Origin: an uncultured Elusimicrobia bacterium
GTDB taxonomy: Bacteria > Elusimicrobiota > Elusimicrobia > Elusimicrobiales > Elusimicrobiaceae
Direction of reading: 5' to 3'
Assembly (NCBI GenBank): GCA_947164805.1
Contig: CAMUXX010000074.1
Coordinates: 1 to 5,283, forward strand
DNA: 5,283 bases
The translations under genes were made by a program, and so were the position numbers. Shown in pieces: positions 1-4,384 of this stretch; position 1 is the stretch's first letter, and each line of letters begins with the position of its first letter. Under the pieces are notes generated by a model that saw only the letters and a program-made list of their open reading frames with translations, made no database searches and was not told the DNA's origin.

Positions 1-824
1 ACGGTGCTTGGTCTAATATAAAAGGGAAATGTTATGCCAGCGAAAAAGCAAGATGTGAAGGGACAGCTGACCCGGATGATGAAAACCCGGCTACTTGGCG
101 AAATCATAGTAATATAGGCAATTATTGTGGATATTTCTCAGTAAATTCAGTAAAGGTAGGAGAATTTCAAAAATGTATCCCCCCTACAAGTAGCGTAGTA
201 GGATGTAATTATTCTACATTTACAGGTGAAGGATCACAATGTTTCGTTGTTAACTGGCCATACCATTGTTCTAACTCTGAATTTGAACAAGGGGCTGAAT
301 GTGTAGGAGCAGGTTATAATTGCCAATATAGTACTTTTACTGGTGGTTCCACATGTTATGCACAAAAAACATATGATTGTAGAGAGTCAATATTTTTATC
401 AAATAGCAAATGTGAAACTAACGATCATTGGGGTTGTCTGGGTGCAACTTTTAGTGATGGTGCTGAATGCGTAAGTTCTAAAAATAATGGTGGTTGCCGT
501 CGACCAATAGTTAAAGCGGGAGGCAAATGCATCGCAAATAATACAAGTTCTTGTATAGGAGAATATGGAGTAATTGAAGGAGGCGCTCAAGCAGTTTATG
601 AATCCGGCAGTTACTGTATTGGTAATGTTGAAAATTCTTGTTCTGGCAAAGGTCTTGGAAGTTTTAAAGGAACTTGTGTAGCAAATGCAGCAGGGGCCTG
701 TGCAAATATTAATTATTCCGGTAATGGTTGTTGTGAAAGTGATACTAATAATTGCCCTGCAAATTCACCGAAGTGCAAATGCGATATAGATCCAAATACA
801 AATAAGCACGCAACAAGTTGTTAA
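1..824 (+). CDS. Cysteine-rich repeat protein, C-terminal part (5' end outside window); pilin-like family by paralogy
   Basis: An open frame runs from base 3 to the TAA at 822-824 (273 residues visible) with no stop; the start lies left of the window. It contains 27 cysteines, about 10% of residues. After a lead-in (GAWSNIKGKCY, then VKVGEFQKC) there are about nine units of the form C-x-x-S-x-F-x-x-G-[AG]-x-C followed by 6-8 variable residues, for example CQYSTFTGGSTC and CLGATFSDGAEC, with a period near 18-21 residues. One unit is expanded to about 29 residues. It ends in a CC pair, a C-x-C motif and a final Cys before the stop. The gene at the other end of the window is a clear paralog, and that copy shows a pilin-like N-terminal region, so I infer a prepilin-type N-terminus here too. 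Regular Cys spacing suggests an exported, disulfide-stabilised solenoid. Biological role unknown. Family assignment is moderate; the coding call is strong. Confidence 0.85.
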   Translation, partial: GAWSNIKGKCYASEKARCEGTADPDDENPATWRNHSNIGNYCGYFSVNSVKVGEFQKCIPPTSSVVGCNYSTFTGEGSQCFVVNWPYHCSNSEFEQGAECVGAGYNCQYSTFTGGSTCYAQKTYDCRESIFLSNSKCETNDHWGCLGATFSDGAECVSSKNNGGCRRPIVKAGGKCIANNTSSCIGEYGVIEGGAQAVYESGSYCIGNVENSCSGKGLGSFKGTCVANAAGACANINYSGNGCCESDTNNCPANSPKCKCDIDPNTNKHATSC

Positions 825-841
825 TTTATAAAGAAACAAAT

Positions 842-878
842 ATTCCCCGTTTAATTATTTATAAACGGGGAATTTTTT
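842..878 (+). terminator. Rho-independent terminator after the first cysteine-rich gene
   Basis: A perfect 12-bp stem (842-853 with 862-873, ATTCCCCGTTTA arm) encloses an 8-nt A/T loop and is followed by a run of six T (873-878). It begins 18 bases after the stop codon of the upstream gene and separates it from the promoter of the next gene. Confidence 0.93.
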
Positions 879-880
879 AC

Positions 881-909
881 TTGCAAAATATTAACTAATT
901 AATTATAAT
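881..909 (+). promoter_or_regulatory. Sigma-70-type promoter for the 928-1428 gene
   Basis: TTGCAA (881-886) and a consensus TATAAT (904-909) are separated by exactly 17 bases. Transcription would start near 916, leaving a leader of only about 12 nt that holds the AGGGGG ribosome-binding site (917-922). An 8-bp inverted repeat, AACTAATT (893-900) and AATTAGTT (907-914), straddles the -10 element. It could be an operator, or chance in AT-rich DNA. Confidence 0.7.
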
Positions 910-927
910 TAGTTTTAGGGGGTAAGT

Positions 928-1428
928 ATGAGAATAATAACAAAAGTAGTATTAATAATAGTTCTAATTACTTTGGTTTATTCAATAGCAAAACTTATAA
1001 GCGCGAAAACAACAAAACAACAAACAACAACAGTTAAGGTTTTGTCTATGAATAATCAAAAAATGCAAAATAATCAAAGCCAGCTGACCAGAACAGTTGT
1101 ACCGACTACACAACAAAAGCAAACAGCACCTAGCATACCGCAAGTGCCGCCAACACCTGATACACCAAACGCACAAGGTTTATATCAGGCAGATGAAATA
1201 TTAATTGACGGGCAAGGCAAGGCCGGCTCAAATTATATTGATATAACTTCGGATACACCTATAACGCCGCAACCGCAAAATAATGCCAGCACACAAAACA
1301 ATAATTATAATGGTGGCGGTGCTTATGCAGAGGCATCTGTTAATATAGACAACAATAACAACACAAGTACCTCTGTGCAAACTTATGCACCGGGCATGCC
1401 TGCCTTTGAAGTTATTGACGGTAATTAA
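928..1428 (+). CDS. Small membrane-anchored or secreted Q/N/T/P-rich protein of unknown function
   Basis: 166 residues; I recognise no family. The start is supported by AGGGGG 5 bases upstream and a good promoter. Residues 6-24 form one hydrophobic segment after a short basic N-terminus (MRIITK), so the protein is an N-in signal anchor or has a signal peptide, possibly cleaved after ISA at about residue 26. The rest is low complexity: Q/N/T-rich at 30-66, proline-rich at 68-80 (PSIPQVPPTPDTP), a more ordinary stretch at 84-108 (ADEILIDGQG, NYIDITSD), then N-rich tracts around 118-146 with GGG at 129-131. There are no cysteines, in contrast to the neighbouring repeat proteins. The profile suggests a flexible extracytoplasmic tether or spacer. 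It is a single-gene unit with its own promoter and a hairpin behind it. Coding is likely from its length, RBS and amphipathic organisation; function is not assignable. Confidence 0.8.
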   Translation: MRIITKVVLIIVLITLVYSIAKLISAKTTKQQTTTVKVLSMNNQKMQNNQSQLTRTVVPTTQQKQTAPSIPQVPPTPDTPNAQGLYQADEILIDGQGKAGSNYIDITSDTPITPQPQNNASTQNNNYNGGGAYAEASVNIDNNNNTSTSVQTYAPGMPAFEVIDGN

Positions 1429-1446
1429 AACTTATTGTTTATTACA

Positions 1447-1482
1447 ATTCCCCGCTCTTTTGCAAACAAAGTGGCGGGGAAT
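1447..1482 (+). terminator. Hairpin downstream of the 928-1428 gene, probable weak terminator or 3' end
   Basis: A 9-bp GC-rich stem (ATTCCCCGC at 1447-1455 with GCGGGGAAT at 1474-1482) can be extended inside by CTTT/AAAG (1457-1460 with 1468-1471). It lies 19 bases after the stop codon. The bases following on the plus strand (ATAAGGAAATTTTA) do not form a good T-run, so termination efficiency is uncertain. The arm shares ATTCCCCG with the terminator at 842. Confidence 0.55.
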
Positions 1483-1525
1483 ATAAGGAAATTTTATCCC
1501 CCATTCGCCTCGCTAACGCTCGGCA

Positions 1526-1551
1526 CCTTCCGCCCGCCATGCGGGTGAAGG
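1526..1551. repeat. GC-rich hairpin in the noncoding block
   Basis: The stem pairs 1526-1537 with 1541-1551 (11 pairs including one G-T wobble, with C1530 bulged) and has a three-base CAT loop. It stands out as a GC-rich island in AT-rich surroundings and is preceded by CGCCTCGCTAACGCTCGG (1506-1523). It looks like an interspersed palindromic element rather than coding DNA; neither strand has a T-run beside it. Confidence 0.5.
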
Positions 1552-1574
1552 CAATAATGAAGCAACTTTTGTTT

Positions 1575-1636
1575 AATAAAGCCAAACCGTACACAAAAAC
1601 CCGGCAAGTATTTTTGAGGAAATTTTGATTTTTTCT
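1575..1636. repeat. Imperfect direct repeat, copy A
   Basis: This copy matches 1701-1761, about 126 bases further on. The best parts are AATAAAGCCAAACCGTAC (1575-1592) against AATAAAACCAAATCGTAC (1701-1718), and the shared 11-mer GCAAGTATTTT at 1604-1614 and 1730-1740, followed by similar A/T-rich sequence. Identity is roughly three quarters by eye. Weaker resemblance (GCG-rich words, then GAACAT against GAACTT) continues to about 1676. Unlike copy B, it has no matching downstream arm to fold back on. Confidence 0.6.
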
Positions 1637-1700
1637 GCAACACTTCAAGAATGTGAAACCATAGCGTGCGAGAACATCCACGCGCTGCGCAGCAAATTTA

Positions 1701-1761
1701 AATAAAACCAAATCGTACGCGCACACCTAGCAAGTATTTTGGAGATAATTTAAATTTTTCT
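1701..1761. repeat. Imperfect direct repeat, copy B
   Basis: This is the partner of 1575-1636. Its 3' portion (from about 1734) is also the left arm of the long hairpin that ends at 1846, so copy B appears to be the complete version of an element of which copy A is a truncated or decayed relative. Confidence 0.6.
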
Positions 1762-1846
1762 TTGACGACGTGTACCAAGGAGTAAAGTGAGCGAAGCGAA
1801 CTTGCGGTACTCTAGGAAAAGAAAAATTTAAATTAGCCCAAAAGAC
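1734..1846. repeat. Long inverted repeat forming a hairpin of about 113 nt
   Basis: The core is a perfect 18-bp inverted repeat, 1746-1763 with 1818-1835 (TAATTTAAATTTTTCTTT arm). The outer stem continues imperfectly: TTTTGG at 1737-1742 pairs with CCAAAA at 1838-1843, and GT at 1734-1735 with AC at 1845-1846. Inside, GTACC (1772-1776) pairs with GGTAC (1806-1810) and AAG (1777-1779) with CTT (1801-1803), leaving a G/A-rich apex containing GAGCGAAGCGAAC. No ORF uses it. It could be a miniature palindromic mobile element or a structured RNA; the sequence alone does not decide. Confidence 0.75.
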
Positions 1847-1884
1847 GCCGCTAGCAAAGAACTAAAGATGCAGATTTCCGCATA

Positions 1885-1917
1885 AAAATATCCCTCGGTA
1901 AAACCGAGGGATATTTT
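1885..1917 (-). terminator. Terminator of the rpmG-rplA operon (possibly bidirectional)
   Basis: A 15-bp stem (1885-1899 with 1903-1917; core ATCCCTCGGT/ACCGAGGGAT) has a three-A loop. On the minus strand it is followed by a T-rich tail (TTTTTATG). It sits 19 bases beyond the rplA stop codon. On the plus strand the trailing ATATTTTGTGTTTT could also serve, so it may stop transcription from the left as well. Confidence 0.9.
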
Positions 1918-1935
1918 GTGTTTTGCAAAAGAGTG

Positions 1936-2622
1936 TTAGGCATTTAATTTGGTTACATCAATGTGAATACCTAAACCCATCGTGGAGGACATTGAAACAG
2001 TTTTCATATATGTCCCTTTAGATGTTGAAGGTTTAACCTTCAAAATAGTATCTAAAACAGCTTTTGCATTTTCATAGATTTTATTTGCATCAAAGGATGC
2101 TTTGCCAACAGGAACGTGAACAATGCCGTAAGTATCGGCTTTAAATTCAATCCTGCCTGCTTTAAGTTCGGCAACGGCTTTTGCGATATCAAAAGTAACT
2201 GTGCCGGCTTTCGGGTTCGGCATCAAACCGCGCGGGCCCAAAATTTTGGCTGCTTTTGCTAAATCGCGCATTACATCAGGTGTTGCGACTAAAACATCAA
2301 AGTCAATTTTACCTTTTGTAATATCTTCAACTAAGTCATCACCACCCACTAAATCAGCACCTGCTTTTTGTGCTGCTTGGGCATGTTCGCCTTTTGCTAA
2401 GACGGCAATTCTTTTGGTTTTGCCGGTGCCGTTCGGTAAAACTACCATGGCACGAACTTGCTGATCTGACTTTTTGGTATCAATCCCTAAACGGACATGG
2501 AGTTCAACCGTTTCGTCAAATTTAGCTTTTGCGTTATCTTTGCATAAAGCGGAGGCTTCTTTTAAGGTGTACAGTTTTTTAGAATCTATGTTCTCTTTAG
2601 CTGCTTTTAATCTTTTTCCCAT
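1936..2622 (-). CDS. rplA: 50S ribosomal protein L1
   Basis: 228 residues, close to the usual 230 or so. L1 binds 23S rRNA at the mobile stalk beside the E site and helps release deacylated tRNA; in several bacteria it also represses its own operon. The family signature is complete: ATPDVMRDLAKAAKILGPRG followed by LMPNPKAGTV (113-142), then GRIEFKAD (156-163), VGKASF (172-177) and the C-terminal SSTMGLGI (212-219). The last motif usually reads STMGPG; here Pro is Leu, a small deviation. The start is fixed by AAGGAG with a 7-base spacer. It is the last gene of the operon, 48 bases after rplK, and a strong terminator follows instead of rplJ. Confidence 0.98.
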   Translation of the reverse strand: MGKRLKAAKENIDSKKLYTLKEASALCKDNAKAKFDETVELHVRLGIDTKKSDQQVRAMVVLPNGTGKTKRIAVLAKGEHAQAAQKAGADLVGGDDLVEDITKGKIDFDVLVATPDVMRDLAKAAKILGPRGLMPNPKAGTVTFDIAKAVAELKAGRIEFKADTYGIVHVPVGKASFDANKIYENAKAVLDTILKVKPSTSKGTYMKTVSMSSTMGLGIHIDVTKLNA

Positions 2623-2670
2623 CTTAATCTCCTTCAGGTTAACGAGTTTTAAACTCTCCCTGCTTTATTT

Positions 2671-3108
2671 TTATTTTGCGGCAATATCAACACCCATACT
2701 GCGTGCTGTGCCTTTTACCATTTCTGCGGCTTGTTTGATATCTTTTGTGTTTAAATCGGGCAATTTTTCTGCTGCGATTTCTTCACATTGTTTTTGTGTC
2801 AACTTGCCGACTTTGTCTTTATGCGGTGTACCTGAACCTTTTTTGAGGCCGAGTTTCTTCACAATAAGGACTGCCATTGGCGGCATCTTGGTAATAAAAG
2901 AGAAAGACCTATCTTCATACACGGTAATAACTACCGGGATTTTGATACCTTTCTCCAACTTTGCTGTTTTTGCATTAAACTGTTTGCAAAATTCCATGAT
3001 GTTAACACCATGCTGGCCGAGTGCAGGGCCAACCGGTGGTGCAGGGTTTGCTGCACCTGCAGGAATTTGCAGTTTAATGTAACCTTTTATTTTTTTCTCT
3101 TTTGCCAT
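2671..3108 (-). CDS. rplK: 50S ribosomal protein L11
   Basis: 145 residues, normal length. L11 binds the GTPase-associated region of 23S rRNA with L10/L12 and is needed for factor-dependent GTP hydrolysis and for RelA-type stringent signalling. Visible hallmarks: the N-terminal domain with the proline-rich switch [19 protein letters not shown] (16-34) and NIMEFCK (36-42), and the rRNA-binding C-terminal domain with LPDLNTKDI (116-124) and GTARSMGV (133-140). AAGGAGT precedes the ATG at normal spacing. The gene follows nusG by 48 bases; that spacer carries a hairpin (3128-3145) just before the ribosome-binding site. Confidence 0.98.
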   Translation of the reverse strand: MAKEKKIKGYIKLQIPAGAANPAPPVGPALGQHGVNIMEFCKQFNAKTAKLEKGIKIPVVITVYEDRSFSFITKMPPMAVLIVKKLGLKKGSGTPHKDKVGKLTQKQCEEIAAEKLPDLNTKDIKQAAEMVKGTARSMGVDIAAK

Positions 3109-3127
3109 TTAATTACTCCTTAATATG

Positions 3128-3145
3128 CCCGCAATAAATTGCGGG
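3128..3145 (-). promoter_or_regulatory. Hairpin in the nusG-rplK spacer
   Basis: CCCGCAAT (3128-3135) pairs with ATTGCGGG (3138-3145), 7-8 bp, without a following T-run. It sits just upstream of the rplK ribosome-binding site, where the L1 repressor site lies in E. coli. It may be an autoregulatory or RNA-processing element; resemblance to a real L1 target could not be established by eye. Confidence 0.5.
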
Positions 3146-3156
3146 GTACTGCAAAA

Positions 3157-3777
3157 TTAATTTATTTTTTCTACTTGTAAGTAGTCCACTTCAACAGGGG
3201 TTGCCCTATCAAAGACAGTAACCATAACTTTAAGTTTATTTTTATCTTCATTAACTTCTTCAATAGTACCGATGAAGTGTTTGAAGGGTCCTTCAATAAC
3301 ACGCACTTGTTCGCCACGTTCAAATTGAACGGCATGGCGCGGTTTACCGTCGGTTTCTTGGCTTAAAGTGATGATGCTTCTGATTTCTTCTTCAGGAAGC
3401 GGCGTCGGGCGCGGATCTCCCAAGAAACCGGAAATACCCGGGATATTGCGTATAAACCAATAACTTTCGCTTGTCATAATCATCTGCACAAGTAAATAGC
3501 TTGGGAAGAATTTGCGCTTTCTTAAATTTTGTTTATTGTGTTTAACTTCAACGACATCTTCCGTAGGAACTAAAACGTCAAAAACTCTGTCACCAAAATT
3601 ACGCATTTTAATTTGGATAAAAATCTTTTCCCTGATTTTATCTTCATGCCCTGTTTGAGTGTGAATAACATACCAGGCCTTTTCAGGCAAATTATTATTA
3701 TTTTCTGTTTGGGCAGTATTTACTTGTTCAGCAGTACTTTGAACTTCCGTATTTTGTTGTTTATTTTCTTCGCTCAT
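3157..3777 (-). CDS. nusG: Transcription termination/antitermination factor NusG, with N-terminal extension
   Basis: 206 residues, about 30 more than the usual 175-180. NusG binds the RNA polymerase clamp to suppress pausing, and its KOW domain contacts Rho or ribosomal protein S10. Residues 1-33 are a Q/N/E/T-rich, apparently disordered extension. The NGN domain starts at [20 protein letters not shown] (33-52) and includes [10 protein letters not shown] (90-99) and IPGISGFLG (112-120). The KOW domain follows from [14 protein letters not shown] (152-165) with the typical end [18 protein letters not shown] (188-205). The start is one base after the secE stop (TAATATG on the minus strand) with only a modest AGGCGG inside the last secE codons, so translation is probably coupled to secE. 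No other in-frame ATG precedes the NGN domain, so this start is preferred. Confidence 0.97.
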   Translation of the reverse strand: MSEENKQQNTEVQSTAEQVNTAQTENNNNLPEKAWYVIHTQTGHEDKIREKIFIQIKMRNFGDRVFDVLVPTEDVVEVKHNKQNLRKRKFFPSYLLVQMIMTSESYWFIRNIPGISGFLGDPRPTPLPEEEIRSIITLSQETDGKPRHAVQFERGEQVRVIEGPFKHFIGTIEEVNEDKNKLKVMVTVFDRATPVEVDYLQVEKIN

Positions 3778-3778
3778 A

Positions 3779-3964
3779 TTAACCGCCTATTATAAGGCCA
3801 AGACCTTTTGATAAAAGAAGGTCTATAACCGCAATATAAAGTGCAACAAGACCAACAACTACAAAAACGAAAAGAGTTGATTGTATCATTTGTTGGCGTG
3901 AAAGCCAAATACTCTTTTTGAGTTCCATATAACTTTCACGGAGGAAGTTTATCGCTTTATTCAT
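3779..3964 (-). CDS. secE: Preprotein translocase subunit SecE
   Basis: 61 residues, the short single-spanning form common outside Enterobacteria. SecE clamps SecY in the SecYEG channel of the inner membrane. The amphipathic cytoplasmic helix holds FLRESYMELKKSIWLSRQQM (7-26), matching the family pattern F-L-R-E-x-x-x-E-L-K-K-x-x-W-P-s-R, followed by one membrane span at about 30-52 with the conserved D48. The Pro normally after Trp20 is Leu here. A rather distant AAGGA (11 bases from the ATG) is the only visible ribosome-binding site. The start is 22 bases after the tRNA-Trp CCA end and the stop nearly touches nusG, so the gene is expressed from the shared operon transcript after tRNA release. 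Confidence 0.95.
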   Translation of the reverse strand: MNKAINFLRESYMELKKSIWLSRQQMIQSTLFVFVVVGLVALYIAVIDLLLSKGLGLIIGG

Positions 3965-3986
3965 ATTATTTATTTTCCTTGATTTA

Positions 3987-4061
3987 TGGCGGGAGCGGAA
4001 GGACTCGAACCTTCAGTCCCGGTTTTGGAGACCGGTGGTTTGCCAGTTAACCGACGCTCCC
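3987..4061 (-). tRNA. trnW: tRNA-Trp (anticodon CCA), CCA end encoded
   Basis: 75 nt read on the minus strand. Acceptor stem GGGAGCG/CGCTCCC, D-stem GGTT/AACC, anticodon stem CCGGT/ACCGG with loop CTCCAAA (anticodon CCA at 4026-4028), T-stem GAAGG/CCTTC with loop TTCGAGT, discriminator G and an encoded CCA (3987-3989). All stems are fully paired. It lies between rpmG and secE, the common arrangement in bacteria, and is probably cut from the operon transcript by RNase P and 3' nucleases. Confidence 0.98.
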
Positions 4062-4070
4062 CCACCAAAT

Positions 4071-4235
4071 TTATTTTGAAGCCTTTGCTTCTTTATGTAA
4101 AGTTTTTTTGCCGCAAGCCTTGCAGAACTTGTTGGCTTCTACTTTATATTCTTTCTTTTTGCCTTTTGCATAGTAATAATTTTTACTTTTGCATTCTGTG
4201 CAAGTAAGCACAAAAGTTAATCTTTCATTAGCCAT
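4071..4235 (-). CDS. rpmG: 50S ribosomal protein L33 (zinc-ribbon type)
   Basis: 54 residues on the minus strand beginning MANERLTFVLTCTECKSKNY. L33 is a small large-subunit protein near the tRNA exit site. Two pairs of cysteines, C12-x-x-C15 and C38-x-x-C41, form the zinc-ribbon of the Cys-containing (C+) L33 version, and the C-terminal KTLHKEAKASK matches the family ending TLHKE-[ST]-K. AAAGGA (4243-4248) stands 7 bases before the ATG. It is the first gene of the operon, 9 bases upstream of tRNA-Trp, and its leader (4236 to about 4318) can form two or more hairpins. Confidence 0.96.
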   Translation of the reverse strand: MANERLTFVLTCTECKSKNYYYAKGKKKEYKVEANKFCKACGKKTLHKEAKASK

Positions 4236-4250
4236 TTTAATATCCTTTCA

Positions 4251-4291
4251 GACGGTAAATTTCTTAAAACATTTGCCCGTCAATTTTACCG
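4251..4291 (-). promoter_or_regulatory. Leader region of rpmG with alternative pairings near the ribosome-binding site
   Basis: CGGTAAA (4253-4259 on plus) pairs with TTTACCG (4285-4291), extendable by two pairs past a bulge. The overlapping GACGG (4251-4255) can instead pair with CCGTC (4277-4281). The two pairings exclude each other, and both end within 3-5 bases of the AAAGGA of rpmG, so the leader could affect initiation. Function is inferred only. Confidence 0.4.
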
Positions 4292-4297
4292 ATTATA

Positions 4298-4319
4298 AAG
4301 CCCCTGTTTCCAAGGGCTT
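4298..4319 (-). promoter_or_regulatory. Stable hairpin with GAAA tetraloop at the predicted 5' end of the rpmG operon mRNA
   Basis: On the minus strand AAGCCCTTG pairs with CAGGGGCTT, nine pairs including one T-G wobble, closed by a GAAA tetraloop (4307-4310). The start predicted from the promoter falls at about 4318, so the mRNA would begin with this stem. It may protect the transcript 5' end. With the short tail TTATAAT it might instead weakly terminate readthrough from the gene at 4385, which has no better terminator. Confidence 0.6.
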
Positions 4320-4324
4320 GATTT

Positions 4325-4353
4325 ATTATAGCATATTATTTCACGGTTGTAAA
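4325..4353 (-). promoter_or_regulatory. Strong sigma-70-type promoter of the rpmG-trnW-secE-nusG-rplK-rplA operon
   Basis: On the minus strand TTTACA (4353-4348) and TATAAT (4330-4325) are separated by exactly 17 bases, with a TG-N extended -10 (TGC at 4333-4331). Only one -35 base differs from TTGACA. Start is predicted near 4318, giving a leader of about 83 nt. No comparable promoter is seen in the short gaps further down, so all six genes probably share it. Confidence 0.85.
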
Positions 4354-4384
4354 ACATTTTGTTAATATACTATTATCTTACAAA

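Noticed and set aside
160..800. Periodic DNA pattern in the first gene considered as a possible CRISPR-like or tandem DNA repeat
   Set aside because: The periodicity is at protein level (Cys codons every 30-33 and 18-24 bases); the DNA units are too diverged and the spacers are not unique sequences between identical repeats.
1442..1726. Minus-strand ORF of 94 codons in the noncoding block
   Set aside because: It runs through two hairpins and direct repeat copy A, has no convincing ribosome-binding site or domain, and ends inside the stem near 1447; composition fits translated repeats.
2201..2464. Plus-strand ORF of 87 codons
   Set aside because: Antisense shadow of the conserved L1 core.
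2474..3082. Plus-strand ORF of 202 codons
   Set aside because: It is antisense to the start of rplA and most of rplK, both of which are unmistakable; no independent start signal.
3986..4207. Plus-strand ORF of 73 codons beginning MAGAEGLEPSVPVLETGG
   Set aside because: It is the antisense reading of tRNA-Trp continuing through rpmG; the AEGLEPS start is a well-known spurious protein produced by tRNA complements.
4347..4383. TTGTAA/TTACAA inverted repeat considered as terminator of the right-hand cysteine-rich gene
   Set aside because: Only six A/T-rich pairs with a long loop and no T-run; too weak to call, and it overlaps the -35 region of the rpmG promoter.
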